Positions 1 to 8,033 are shown, numbered from the stretch's first letter. The stretch: DNA of 64,000 nt from Thermoleophilia bacterium (GCA_028285405.1 JANQPH010000041.1:1-64000); one strand, 5' to 3'. The notes: generated by a model not told the origin, from the sequence alone. Made by a program: numbers and translations.

Positions 1-77
1 CCGACACGCCACCCCCGGTCGACCCGCCGCCGAGCAACGACACCGCGCCCCCGGCCGACGGGCAGACGGCGCCCTGA
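1..77 (+). CDS. 3' end of an unidentified CDS (Pro/Asp/Thr-rich tail)
   Basis: An open frame runs from the window edge (first complete codon at base 3) to a TGA at 75-77 and encodes 24 residues rich in Pro, Asp and Thr. This composition is typical of the extracellular or cytoplasmic tail of an actinobacterial membrane or wall protein. It reads into a terminator-like hairpin at 84-101, which supports it being a real gene end. The body of the gene is outside the window, so no function can be given. Confidence 0.4.
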   Translation, partial: DTPPPVDPPPSNDTAPPADGQTAP

Positions 78-83
78 CGCGTC

Positions 84-101
84 GCTCCCCGGTCGGGGAG
101 C
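84..101 (+). terminator. Hairpin after the partial CDS
   Basis: GCTCCCC and GGGGAGC form a perfect 7-bp stem around a GGTC loop, 7 bases after the upstream stop codon. There is no T-run, as is usual in GC-rich actinobacteria, so its role as an intrinsic terminator is an inference. Confidence 0.4.
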
Positions 102-227
102 CCTTCGCCACGCGGCCCCCGCCGCCCGATCCGGGCCGCCGCATTGGTCGCGGCCCTCGCGGCCGAGACTGCCGAACGTCGTCTCGCATCCGGCCGATGG
201 GGGGGAAACGACGAAAGGGCATGCACG

Positions 228-1151
228 ATGAGAGGTCCTGCCGAGGCGGTATCCGGCCGGTCGACGTGGCGCGTGATCGCCTGCGGCGCCGTGGCGAGCG
301 CCGCGCTGGGGTTTGCCGGGGCGCCGGATGGCGCAAAGGCGGCGTCTCCGGCGCCGGCCGTGACCGAGGCGCTGTTCTCGATGAACGCCTCGGACGGGCG
401 GCTGGTGCGCGCCCCCGGTGGCTATCGCCTGGTGCTCAACACCCGCGGCCGGGTCGCGAAGTTCAGCGACCGCCCGGCACGCAAGGCGGGGCTGCTCACG
501 CTGTCGCGCTTCACGCGGAACTGGGCGCGCAACGGCTTTCGGGCCGATCCTCCGAACGCCGCCCTCGTGATCCCGGGCGCGTCCGCCGCGCGTGACGCCT
601 TCATCCTCGAGCTGCGTCGGCCCCGGATCAACGGGCGCAGGATCGTCTTCAACGCTCGCCCGGTCGGAGCGACGACACCGGGACTCTCGGACTTCGGCCG
701 GCGGGCGGACCGGCCGCGCCCGATGCGCTTCGGGCCGGCCAGCCTGTTCGTCGACGGTGCGCCCGTGGGTCAGCTCCGGTACGTGCCGCTGACGCTCTCG
801 GTCGAGAATCCACCGCCGAACTCGACGATCAGCCTCTCACCGGTCTCGGGGAGCGCCGTGTTCGCGAGCGGTCCGTCGCAAGCGTCGAACGCGCTGTTCC
901 TCAGCGGCGCGGGCGGGCCCGTGCCGATCACGGCCCTGTCGGTGAATCCGCGCAGAGGCCTCGAGATCCAGCTCGGGCCGACCTCGGTCCCGTCCTTTCA
1001 GGTCAGGGTGATGGTGGGACTTCCCCAGGGCGCACCGCTTGCGACCTTCACCGGCAACGTGCCCCCCGGGGCCTTGGCGACCGTGGGCCTCTCCGGGCTC
1101 AACCCGATCGTCGTTCCCGACGGGGCCCCGGTGACCATCGACGCGCCGTAG
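228..1151 (+). CDS. Secreted hypothetical protein
   Basis: A 307-residue protein of unknown function. I chose the ATG at 228 rather than an earlier in-frame GTG at 144 because an AAAGGG ribosome site lies 7 bases before it and it puts an export signal at the N-terminus. Residues about 12-39 form a basic/hydrophobic signal ending in an Ala-Lys-Ala-type cleavage site. The mature part has no membrane segment, no cysteine pair and many short Val/Thr/Pro stretches, suggesting a beta-rich secreted domain. I recognise no family. It stands alone between a terminator-like hairpin and a small membrane protein gene. Confidence 0.6.
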   Translation: MRGPAEAVSGRSTWRVIACGAVASAALGFAGAPDGAKAASPAPAVTEALFSMNASDGRLVRAPGGYRLVLNTRGRVAKFSDRPARKAGLLTLSRFTRNWARNGFRADPPNAALVIPGASAARDAFILELRRPRINGRRIVFNARPVGATTPGLSDFGRRADRPRPMRFGPASLFVDGAPVGQLRYVPLTLSVENPPPNSTISLSPVSGSAVFASGPSQASNALFLSGAGGPVPITALSVNPRRGLEIQLGPTSVPSFQVRVMVGLPQGAPLATFTGNVPPGALATVGLSGLNPIVVPDGAPVTIDAP

Positions 1152-1291
1152 CTCGGCCGCCGGGTGCCGCGTGCCCGGCGGTCGGCTCGCGCGTCGGAGC
1201 GGGCCGTATCCTGGAGCGGGCTCACCGAGTCCGCTCCAGTCACGTGAGTGACGCGCAGGAGACGGCGTCGCGCATTCGAAACTGAGGGACC

Positions 1292-1846
1292 GTGAGACCT
1301 GAGGAATGGCCACCGATCGCCCGCCGTCTCGAGGCCGCGTACCCGCGGTTTCGAAACGACTTCGAGACCCAGGCCGTGTACGTCGACGTCCTCGCCGACG
1401 TCGATGCGGCGGCGGTCGAGCGCGGACTCAGCGAGATCCTGCGAGAGGGGCGTGAGGACGCGCCCCCGCCGGGCGTGCTGCGCGCACGGGCTCTCGATCT
1501 TCCGCCGCCGCCGGAACCGGCTGTCCCTCAGGCGGAATCGAGAGACCGGGGCGCGCGGCGGGGGCTCGGCTGGGTCGGTGTGCTCGTGGCGATCGCGATC
1601 GGTCTGGGGGTCGCCGCGCTGGTGGTGGCGATCGTCAACAACGACGGCGACAACGGCCAGACCGACTCGCCATCGCTGACGATCACACGTGAGAGCCCGT
1701 CCGAGCCATCGGCGCCCGAGGTCGACCCGTCGGAGCCCGCGCCCTCGGAGCCGGAGGCCGCGCCGGACTCCTCGGGCGCGAGTCCGTCCGACGCCGAGGA
1801 GCCCGCGGCGGGCGACGGTTCCGGCGGGAGCGGAACAACGCCCTAG
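1292..1846 (+). CDS. Single-pass membrane protein with Ser/Pro/Glu-rich tail
   Basis: A 184-residue protein starting at GTG 1292. Residues 1-60 are a small acidic, probably helical cytoplasmic domain. A proline-rich linker leads to one membrane helix at about 93-115. The remaining 70 residues are a low-complexity tail of Ser, Pro, Glu and Ala repeats, probably outside the membrane. Conserved actinobacterial proteins of this layout are common but uncharacterised. I do not recognise the N-terminal domain, and no function is proposed. Confidence 0.55.
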   Translation: MRPEEWPPIARRLEAAYPRFRNDFETQAVYVDVLADVDAAAVERGLSEILREGREDAPPPGVLRARALDLPPPPEPAVPQAESRDRGARRGLGWVGVLVAIAIGLGVAALVVAIVNNDGDNGQTDSPSLTITRESPSEPSAPEVDPSEPAPSEPEAAPDSSGASPSDAEEPAAGDGSGGSGTTP

Positions 1847-1940
1847 CTGGTGGGTGCGGCGACCTGGTCGTCGCTCGGGTGCGAAAGCGCCGTGTCAGCG
1901 GAGCGCCGGGCTCCAGCCGAGTGACAGCCTGGGGTCTGGG

Positions 1941-1946
1941 TAGGGT
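1941..1946 (+). promoter_or_regulatory. TAGGGT -10 element, leaderless start
   Basis: TAGGGT ends 8 nt before the ATG at 1955, which would put the transcription start at or next to the start codon. No Shine-Dalgarno sequence is present. Inference from position only. Confidence 0.45.
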
Positions 1947-1954
1947 TCCGCGGC

Positions 1955-2641
1955 ATGAACCCCATGGAAGTGATGGGCGACGCGTTCGCCACGTATCGGT
2001 CCTACTGGACCCATTTCGCCGGTGTCGGCCTGACGATCTTCTTCGTCGTCGCCGTCATCGCGCTGATCCTGGCGTTCGCCGGGGTCCTCGGACTGCTGCT
2101 CGGGCAGATCGTCGTCGTCGTGGGGAGCATCGTGCTCACCGGGGCGCTCGTCACCGCGGTCGACGATGTGAGAGACGGCAGGGCGGACCTGTCGATCGGC
2201 GAGACCATCGGCCGCGTGGGCCCGGTGTTCTGGGCCCTCCTCGGTGTCGCGATCGTCGCGGGCATCGCCATCGCGATCGGATTCGTCCTGCTCATCGTTC
2301 CGGGGCTCTGGCTCGCGACGATCTGGTTCGTCCTCGCCCCGGTCGTCGTCCTGGAGCGCGCGGGCTTCGGGAGGAGCTTCGGCAGGAGCGTGGCGCTCGT
2401 GAAGCAGTCGGGCTGGGCCACGTTCGGGCTGCTCGTCTTCGTGTTCGTGATCCTCTTCTTCGCGGGGTTCATCGTGGCGCTGATCCTCTCGCCGCTCCCC
2501 GCGTTCGTCGCCAACTTCATCTCGGTGCTCGTCCAGGGCGCGGTGTTCGCTCCGTTCATGTCCATCGTGGTCACGCTGACCTACTTCAAGCTGAAGGAGC
2601 TCGAGGGCTCGCCCACTCCCGAGGTGGGGGCGGCGGCCTAA
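1955..2641 (+). CDS. Polytopic integral membrane protein
   Basis: A 228-residue protein made almost entirely of hydrophobic helices, about five or six membrane segments (roughly residues 20-48, 50-66, 88-122, 150-178 and 185-210). A charged amphipathic stretch (residues 138-150) carries a Gly-Arg-Ser-Phe-Gly-Arg-Ser repeat. The pattern resembles the membrane domain of bacterial glycerophosphodiester-phosphodiesterase-type and DUF6159-type proteins, and it looks like a shorter relative of the protein encoded at 54738-55571. The ATG at 1955 is preceded by a TAGGGT box but no ribosome site. Function unknown; membrane location is clear. Confidence 0.65.
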   Translation: MNPMEVMGDAFATYRSYWTHFAGVGLTIFFVVAVIALILAFAGVLGLLLGQIVVVVGSIVLTGALVTAVDDVRDGRADLSIGETIGRVGPVFWALLGVAIVAGIAIAIGFVLLIVPGLWLATIWFVLAPVVVLERAGFGRSFGRSVALVKQSGWATFGLLVFVFVILFFAGFIVALILSPLPAFVANFISVLVQGAVFAPFMSIVVTLTYFKLKELEGSPTPEVGAAA

Positions 2642-2711
2642 GCGGCACCGGCTGGTCGTGGCATCGGTTGGGTGGCGCGCATGTTCGGCCCGCCACCCGA
2701 ACCCGGAGCGG

Positions 2712-3521
2712 CTACGTCGCCACGCAGTGCACCGTGAGCCCGAAGGGCTCGTTCGTCAGACCCGCGGTCTCGCGGTAGATCCGAACTTCGATCTCGTTCG
2801 TGCCCGTGACGGCGTACTTGCCGTAGTAGCCGATGGCGTTGGTGCTGTCCTCCACGGTCACCTGCGCGGGGCACGTCTCCTTCGTGACGGGGAACGCCGT
2901 CGTCAGCTCGTAGATGCCGATCGTGGCGGGTGGCTTCGTGACGCTGAGGAAACCGCGGTTGCCCTGGAGGATCCCTTCGGGCGTCACGTACGCGAAGTAC
3001 GCAAGCCCGCTGGCGGCGTCGGGGTCGAGCTTCTCGGCGCTGACCGCACCCGAGGCGACCTTGGAGCCGGTCACGGCGCTGCCGACGATCTTGGACTCGC
3101 TCACCGAGCCGTCGGCAAGGTCGCCCGCGGTGACGCCACCCTGAGCGATCTTCGCTGAGTCGACCGACTCGTTGCCGAGCTTCGAGTTGATGATCGCCCC
3201 GTCCTTGATCACCTGCGACGGGAAGCCGCCGTCGCCCGTGCCGCGCAGCTGGCGAATGGGCGGAGGGGGCGGCTGCGCGCCGATGAGCAGATTCTCCGGC
3301 TGCAGGAACCGGCCGGCGCGGTTCTGGAGATCCTTCGAGAGGCGGATCGCTGCCTGAGAGCGCTGGTTGGCGGCCTTCAGCTGAGTCTCGAGCTTCTGGT
3401 CGAGGGTCTGGACGTTCGACGACGGCTGCTGCTCCCCGTCCTCCGAGCTGGCGATGCCGACGCCGATAGCCCCGCCGAGCACGACGCCGGCGACGAGTCC
3501 TGACATGAGTGCGGTACGCAT
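2712..3521 (-). CDS. Surface protein with coiled coil and degenerate 'trigger' repeats
   Basis: A 269-residue protein. The ATG at 3521 is chosen because GGGGAG lies just upstream and the first 25 residues form a signal or membrane anchor (Gly/Val/Ala-rich). Residues about 35-70 are a predicted coiled coil rich in Gln, Lys and Leu. A Pro-rich hinge follows, and then (about 100-165) several 10-12-residue repeats of the form V-x-S-x-K-I-x-x-G-x-V-T. The C-terminal 90 residues form a compact, probably beta-rich domain with two cysteines. Such repeats resemble trimeric beta-helix stalks of tail fibres and adhesins, and are frequent in Solirubrobacterales secreted proteins. A surface stalk role is inferred. 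Confidence 0.6.
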   Translation of the reverse strand: MRTALMSGLVAGVVLGGAIGVGIASSEDGEQQPSSNVQTLDQKLETQLKAANQRSQAAIRLSKDLQNRAGRFLQPENLLIGAQPPPPPIRQLRGTGDGGFPSQVIKDGAIINSKLGNESVDSAKIAQGGVTAGDLADGSVSESKIVGSAVTGSKVASGAVSAEKLDPDAASGLAYFAYVTPEGILQGNRGFLSVTKPPATIGIYELTTAFPVTKETCPAQVTVEDSTNAIGYYGKYAVTGTNEIEVRIYRETAGLTNEPFGLTVHCVAT

Positions 3522-3875
3522 GTGATCTCCCCCTCGGGCTCGAGGCCCGGCTCTCGTGTTGCAGTCGTTCTCGAGCGCGTTGCTCGTCGCCGAAGACCCG
3601 ACGGGGTCGCCAGTGGCCGTCCGTGGCGACCTCCGTGCTGTCGCCCAGGGCGAGTGTGGTGACCACGTCGGGCCTGCGGGCGCCGACGACAGGCCGGCCC
3701 GCGAGGCCTCGGGCACCCGGGGCGCTCGTCATGAGCGCTCGCCAGTAGGACCACCGAGTTGTTCGTCGTCGCCGACAGCGGGCTCTCCCGGACGACGCGG
3801 CCGTTCGGAGTCAGAGGCTACGTCACTCCCTGTCGCGAGTCCGGGTGAAAGCCAGCGAGGCTAGGGTCTCTGCCG
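3522..3875. other. 354-bp intergenic region between divergent genes
   Basis: Divergent promoter region of the surface protein (minus) and the MFS exporter (plus). Apart from the TAGGGT box at 3862-3867 I see no convincing operator or hairpin. Short open frames here lack ribosome sites and are not supported. Confidence 0.5.
3862..3867 (+). promoter_or_regulatory. TAGGGT -10 element, leaderless start
   Basis: TAGGGT lies 8 nt before the ATG at 3876 with no Shine-Dalgarno sequence, the same geometry as at 1941-1946. Confidence 0.45.
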
Positions 3876-5285
3876 ATGTCCGGCCCCTCGCCCGTCCCCG
3901 ACGAACGGCGTCTGCGCGGGACGCTGATCGCCGTGTCGATCATGTTCCTCGCGGTTCAGATCGACTTCTTCGCGCTCAATCTGGCGCTCCCAGACATGGC
4001 GCGCGATCTCGGTGTGTCGGTGCCCCAGCTCCAGTGGGTGCTGTCGGCATACATGATCTCGGTGGCGTCCGCGTTCATCGCGATGGGGCGCGTGGGGGAC
4101 ATCCTGGGCAGGAAGAGGATCCTGCTCGTCTCGACGGCCATCTTCGGAATCGCGTCGTTGGCCGGCGGACTCGCCCCGAACGAGGTGGCCCTGATCGTGG
4201 CGCGCGCGGTTCAGGGCGTCGGCGCCGCCGGCATGGTCACCGTCGGGATCGCGACGGTGACCAACGCCTTCCCGGCGAAGCGGGTCGCCGGCGCGATCGG
4301 GATCGCATACACGGCCGGCGGCGTGGGGTCGGCGCTCGGGCCGCTCATCGGTGGCCTGCTCACCACCTTCGTCACCTGGCGACTGGTGCTGCTGATCAAC
4401 GTGCCGATGACCATCCTGCTGATGGTCCTGATGTACCTCTCGATCGACGAGTCCCGCGACGAGACCGTGCCGAAGCGGATCGACTACCGCGGCATCGCGG
4501 CGCTCGCCGGGGGTCTCGTGCTGGCCACGTTCGGGGTCGACTCGGCCCAGAACTTCGGGTGGCTGTCTGCGAACACGCTGATCCCGATCGCGATCGGCGT
4601 CGCGCTGATCGCGGCCTTCTTCGTCATCGAGCGTCGCGTGCGCTTTCCGCTGGTCGACCTGCGCCTGCTCCACAACCGCCCGTTCAACCTGGTGACGCTG
4701 GCCGGCGCCGCCGCCCAACTGCCGTGGGTCGGGACGATCTTCCTGTCGGCGATCTATCTCCAGGACGTCCGGGGTCTGTCGGCGGCGGTCGGAGGGGCGG
4801 TCTTCCTGCCGATGTCGGTGGGGGCCGCGATCGCCGGCTACTACTCCGGCCGACTCGGGAGGTTCCTCCCCCAGCAGATCATGGCCGGGGCGCTCGTCGT
4901 CGGGGGGGGCGGCGTGATCGGGCTCGGGCTCATCACGCCGTGGATTCCGTACATGATCGCGCTGCTGGTGACTGGCCTCGGCGCGGGCCTGGGCTTCGCC
5001 TACGCGAGCGTCGGGACCCAGACCGTGGTTCGGCCGGAGCGCGCCGGCGAGGCTAGCGGAGCGGTGTTCACCGTCGTCGTGTCGTTCTCCGCCATCGTGG
5101 TGGCCGTGCTCTCGACCGTGCTCGCGCTCGGGACCGGCGGCGATGTGGCGGACTCCCCGGACCTAGAGGGGATCATCTCGGCGCTGATGGTCACGCTCGG
5201 GGGTCTGTCGATCGTCGCCGGCATCGTCACGCTGTTCGCGGTGCGCATCACGCGCGAGGAGATCGACGAGCTCCAGGCGAGCTAG
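3876..5285 (+). CDS. MFS drug-exporter family (DHA2, EmrB/QacA-like) transporter
   Basis: A 469-residue proton-coupled exporter of the major facilitator superfamily. The N-terminus has the DHA2 pattern: a first helix ending near an Asp-Phe-Phe-Ala-Leu-Asn motif, then Trp-Val-Leu-Ser-Ala-Tyr (motif D2 region). The cytoplasmic loop G-R-V-G-D-I-L-G-R-K is motif A, and a Gly-rich motif C segment follows at about 145-160. Length and hydrophobicity fit about 14 helices. It is monocistronic. The substrate cannot be read from sequence; no TetR or MarR regulator sits beside it. Confidence 0.85.
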   Translation: MSGPSPVPDERRLRGTLIAVSIMFLAVQIDFFALNLALPDMARDLGVSVPQLQWVLSAYMISVASAFIAMGRVGDILGRKRILLVSTAIFGIASLAGGLAPNEVALIVARAVQGVGAAGMVTVGIATVTNAFPAKRVAGAIGIAYTAGGVGSALGPLIGGLLTTFVTWRLVLLINVPMTILLMVLMYLSIDESRDETVPKRIDYRGIAALAGGLVLATFGVDSAQNFGWLSANTLIPIAIGVALIAAFFVIERRVRFPLVDLRLLHNRPFNLVTLAGAAAQLPWVGTIFLSAIYLQDVRGLSAAVGGAVFLPMSVGAAIAGYYSGRLGRFLPQQIMAGALVVGGGGVIGLGLITPWIPYMIALLVTGLGAGLGFAYASVGTQTVVRPERAGEASGAVFTVVVSFSAIVVAVLSTVLALGTGGDVADSPDLEGIISALMVTLGGLSIVAGIVTLFAVRITREEIDELQAS

Positions 5286-5333
5286 GCACGACCATGGAGC
5301 CCTGTGGCTGCTCCGCGTGTGCGCGGCGCGCGC

Positions 5334-5349
5334 TTGTACACATGCACAA
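5334..5349. promoter_or_regulatory. Palindrome upstream of the PII-amt operon
   Basis: TTGTACACATGCACAA is an imperfect inverted repeat (arms TTGTaCA/TGcACAA, 6 of 7 matching) flanked by further GCGC complementarity. It lies about 165 bp before the PII start codon and downstream of the MFS stop. It is a candidate operator for a dimeric regulator of nitrogen genes. It does not match the GlnR or AmtR consensus I know, so the regulator is unidentified. Confidence 0.3.
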
Positions 5350-5511
5350 CGCGCTCCGAGAACGCTTCGCCATGTGGCCAAAGAGCCCGGCGGTGACGCG
5401 CTCGTAGCCTCCCGCCGCTTTGGGCGAGGAGCGGTCGCTGCTGCGGTCGCTCGCACAACCGATCCCGCGAGAGCGCAGAGAGACGCGCGGGATCAGGTGA
5501 AGGGGGGGCAA

Positions 5512-5865
5512 GTGAAGCTGGTCATCGGGATTGTCCGACCCGAACGGGCGAACGCGGTGATGGAGGCGCTGTTTCGCGCCGACGTCCGCGGCTACTCCGT
5601 CAGCCGGGTGCAGGGGCACGGCGGCGAGCAGGAGCGCGTCCAGACCTATCGCGGGACCGTCGTGAAGATGAGCCTGTCGCCGAAGGTCCGGTTCGAGGTC
5701 GCGGTCAGCGAGCCGTTCGTGCAGCGAACGGTCGACGCGATCAAGGAGGGGGCGCGAACCGACGAGGTCGGCGACGGAAAGATCTTCGTGCTGGAGCTGG
5801 CCGAGGCCGTCCGGATCCGGACGGGTGAGAAGGACGAGGGCGCGGTGACGCCGGTGGCATCGTGA
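5512..5865 (+). CDS. PII nitrogen regulatory protein (GlnB/GlnK family), lacking Tyr51
   Basis: A 117-residue PII signal protein, which senses ATP/ADP and 2-oxoglutarate and normally docks onto the Amt channel. GTG 5512 is chosen: a G-rich ribosome site lies just before it and the sequence then aligns without gaps to E. coli GlnB. Conserved: Gly37, Tyr46-Arg47-Gly48, Lys58, the GDGKIF block at about 87-92, and Arg-Ile-Arg-Thr-Gly-Glu at about 101-106. Unusual: the uridylylation/adenylylation residue Tyr51 is Val, and position 39 (normally the Gln that ligates Mg-2-oxoglutarate) is Glu. Its stop overlaps the amt GTG by 4 bases, so the two are translationally coupled. Control by nucleotide binding alone is inferred. 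Confidence 0.9.
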   Translation: MKLVIGIVRPERANAVMEALFRADVRGYSVSRVQGHGGEQERVQTYRGTVVKMSLSPKVRFEVAVSEPFVQRTVDAIKEGARTDEVGDGKIFVLELAEAVRIRTGEKDEGAVTPVAS

Positions 5866-7136
5866 TCGACACCGGGGATACCGCATGGGTGATGGCCGCG
5901 ACGGCGCTCGTCTTCGTGATGAGCCCGGCCGTCGGGTTGCTCTACGCCGGGCTGATCCGGTCCAAGAACACCCTCAACACGTTCATGATGGTCATCGCGT
6001 CGGTGGTGGTCGCCGTCACCACGTGGGCCATCGTCGGCTATTCGCTCGCATTCGATGGTGGAGCCGGCGGCTTCATCGGCGGCCTCGACAACGCCTTCTT
6101 GAACGGCGTGTCGCTCGAGCCGCTCGAGGGTCAGACGATCCCCGAGGTCGTCTTCTTCGCGTTCCAGGCGACCTTCGTGGCTCTGACCACGGCGCTCGTC
6201 TCGGGGGCGATCGTGGAGCGGATGCGCTTCAGCGCCTTCCTGCTGTTCGCCGCGCTCTGGTCGGTGCTCGTCTATGCCGTGATGGCGCATTGGGGCTTCG
6301 GCGGCGGCTGGCTGACCGAGCTCGGGACGCTCGACTTCGCCGGTGGTGTGCCGGTCGAGATGGGCTCCGGCTTCTCGGCGCTCGCCGCGGCACTGGTCGT
6401 CGGCGCCAGGAAGGACTACGGGCGGCAGGCGATCCTGCCCCACAACACCGTGCTGGTGCTTTTGGGAGCCGGGCTCCTGTGGTTCGGCTGGTTCGGCTTC
6501 AACGGCGGGAGCGGTCTCGGCATCAACGAGGCCGGCGTGCTCGCATTCATCAACACGCTCCTCACGCCGGCGACCGCGGTCCTGATGTGGTTCATCCTCG
6601 ACTACATGCGCGGTCGCAAGATCACCGCCGTCGGTGCGGCGACCGCGATCATCGTCGGCTGCGTGGCGATCACGCCCGCCGGCCCGTTCGTCTCTCCGGG
6701 ATGGGCGATGCTGCTGGGCGCGCTGGCCGCGATCCCGTGCTGGCTCTTCATCGTGTGGCGCACCAGCAAGACCAACATCGACGACACCGGCGACGTGCTC
6801 GCGGCACACGGCATCGCCGGCCTGTTCGGGATGCTGTTCATCGGCTTCTTCGCGCAGGCGACGTGGGGTGGCACCGACGGGCTCCTCTACGGCAACCCCG
6901 AGCTGCTGCTCCACCAGTTCATCGCGACGCTCGCCGCGCCGGCGTACGCGTTCGTGGTGACCTACATCCTGCTCAGGGTGATCGGCGCGGTGATGCCGCT
7001 CCGGGCGACCGAGAAGGACGAGGCCGTCGGCCTCGACATCGTCGAGCACGGTGAGGAGGCCTACGTCAGCGGCGAGGGCGCGATCCTCGTCACCGGCGAC
7101 GGCGACCCCCGACTCGAGGAGGCGGTGAAGGGGTGA
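5862..7136 (+). CDS. amt: Ammonium transporter (Amt/MEP family) with Glu in place of the first pore His
   Basis: A 424-residue, 11-helix ammonium channel partnered with the PII protein encoded just upstream (4-base GTGA overlap). Family signatures: D-F-A-G-G near residue 158, F-G-F-N-G-G-S near 211, and A-A-H-G-I-A-G-L near 314. Aligned to E. coli AmtB, the second pore histidine (His318) is His316 here, but the first (His168) is Glu166. A Glu at this position is known from yeast Mep1/Mep3-type proteins and alters pH dependence and transport mechanism. The S1-site Trp148 equivalent appears to be Phe. The C-terminus is a charged cytoplasmic tail that would contact PII. Followed by two strong hairpins. 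Confidence 0.93.
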   Translation: MIDTGDTAWVMAATALVFVMSPAVGLLYAGLIRSKNTLNTFMMVIASVVVAVTTWAIVGYSLAFDGGAGGFIGGLDNAFLNGVSLEPLEGQTIPEVVFFAFQATFVALTTALVSGAIVERMRFSAFLLFAALWSVLVYAVMAHWGFGGGWLTELGTLDFAGGVPVEMGSGFSALAAALVVGARKDYGRQAILPHNTVLVLLGAGLLWFGWFGFNGGSGLGINEAGVLAFINTLLTPATAVLMWFILDYMRGRKITAVGAATAIIVGCVAITPAGPFVSPGWAMLLGALAAIPCWLFIVWRTSKTNIDDTGDVLAAHGIAGLFGMLFIGFFAQATWGGTDGLLYGNPELLLHQFIATLAAPAYAFVVTYILLRVIGAVMPLRATEKDEAVGLDIVEHGEEAYVSGEGAILVTGDGDPRLEEAVKG

Positions 7137-7142
7137 GTCACG

Positions 7143-7176
7143 CCGCTGAGGGCGCTCGTGGGAGCGTCCTCAGCGG
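7143..7176 (+). terminator. Terminator hairpin of the PII-amt operon
   Basis: CCGCTGAGG-GCGCTC pairs with GAGCGT-CCTCAGCGG around a GTGG loop (15-bp stem with one G-T pair), 7 bases after the amt stop. No T-run. Confidence 0.7.
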
Positions 7177-7186
7177 TGCCGAGTCA

Positions 7187-7218
7187 GAGGACCTCGGCGC
7201 GTCGGCGCCGGGGTCCTC
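7187..7218. terminator. Second hairpin in the amt/GYD convergent gap
   Basis: A 14-bp stem (GAGGACCTCGGCGC against GCGCCGGGGTCCTC, one T-G wobble) closes on a GTCG loop. It lies between the convergent amt gene and the GYD-domain gene and could stop transcription from either side. Confidence 0.65.
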
Positions 7219-7251
7219 GCGTGCTCGGACGGGGGCTCGCCGGGCGGTGCC

Positions 7252-7575
7252 CTACGACCCCGGGGGTCGGTAGGCGGCGGCGAGCTTGACCCCCTCGTCG
7301 ATCTCCTCGGGGGTCATCAGCGGGGTCAGCTCGCCGGTGCCCATCGCGCCGGTGGCGACGACCGTGGCCACCGCCGCGACAGTGGACGGCTTGTCGGGGA
7401 GGTCCACGATCAGCACGACCTCGGCGCCGCCGTCGACGAAGTACAGCGACTCGAGCGTGCCGCCAAGGCTCTCGACGAGGCCCGCGGCGGCATCGCGGCG
7501 GGACGAGCCCCCCTCGTCGAGAACGCCGCGCATTCCCTCCTCGGTGTACGTGTTGCGAACGAGGTACTTCGGCAT
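7252..7575 (-). CDS. GYD-domain protein
   Basis: A 107-residue small cytoplasmic protein of the GYD family (ferredoxin-like fold, widespread, function unknown). The ATG at 7575 begins Met-Pro-Lys-Tyr-Leu, a typical family start. The core has the Glu-Ser-Leu-Gly-Gly-Thr-Leu-Glu-Ser-Leu-Tyr-Phe-Val segment, an acidic Val-Leu-Ile-Val-Asp-Leu-Pro strand, and the Ala-Val-Ala-(Thr/Val)-Gly helix that follow in this family. Family assignment is by recognition of pattern. It lies alone between strong hairpins and a 61-residue membrane protein gene. Confidence 0.75.
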   Translation of the reverse strand: MPKYLVRNTYTEEGMRGVLDEGGSSRRDAAAGLVESLGGTLESLYFVDGGAEVVLIVDLPDKPSTVAAVATVVATGAMGTGELTPLMTPEEIDEGVKLAAAYRPPGS

Positions 7576-7688
7576 CTCGGGCCTCCGAGTCGCTGGAACG
7601 AGCTCCCGGCGACGCTGGCCGCGCCGCGTCTCGTCGGTACCGAGCGAAGGTCTGGACGCCGGGGCGGCGCCCAGACCTTCGCAGGGCG

Positions 7689-7874
7689 TCAGAGCAGGTA
7701 CAGGAGGAGCACGATCAGCCCCGTCCAGATCGCCGCGCCGGCGACCAGCCAGGCGAACCACGACACCGCCTGAGCGGTGCCGAGCGACTCACCTTCCCCC
7801 TCGACATCGGTCTGGTCGTGGGGGTCGAGGCTCGATTCCCATCGCGCGGTCTCCCGGATCCGCGCCGTACCCAT
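7689..7874 (-). CDS. Small single-pass membrane protein
   Basis: A 61-residue protein. The ATG at 7874 is preceded by AGGAG with a 5-base spacer; a GTG two codons earlier is too close to that ribosome site. Residues 1-34 are polar and acidic (cytoplasmic or extracellular), and residues about 38-60 form one membrane helix ending in Leu-Leu-Leu-Tyr-Leu-Leu. No family recognised. The good ribosome site and clean hydrophobic segment support it being a real gene. Confidence 0.55.
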   Translation of the reverse strand: MGTARIRETARWESSLDPHDQTDVEGEGESLGTAQAVSWFAWLVAGAAIWTGLIVLLLYLL

Positions 7875-8033
7875 TGCCACTCCTTGTCGCGTGGCTACTT
7901 GTGATTATTGATACATGAGGCGTCGGACGGCATCGGGGTCGCGCCGACGGGTCGACGGAGCTGCGATCCGGGCGCATACCGAGACGGCGCCGAGCGGCCG
8001 GGTCCTGCGGTTGGTCGCCGAGGGGGCCCGCCC

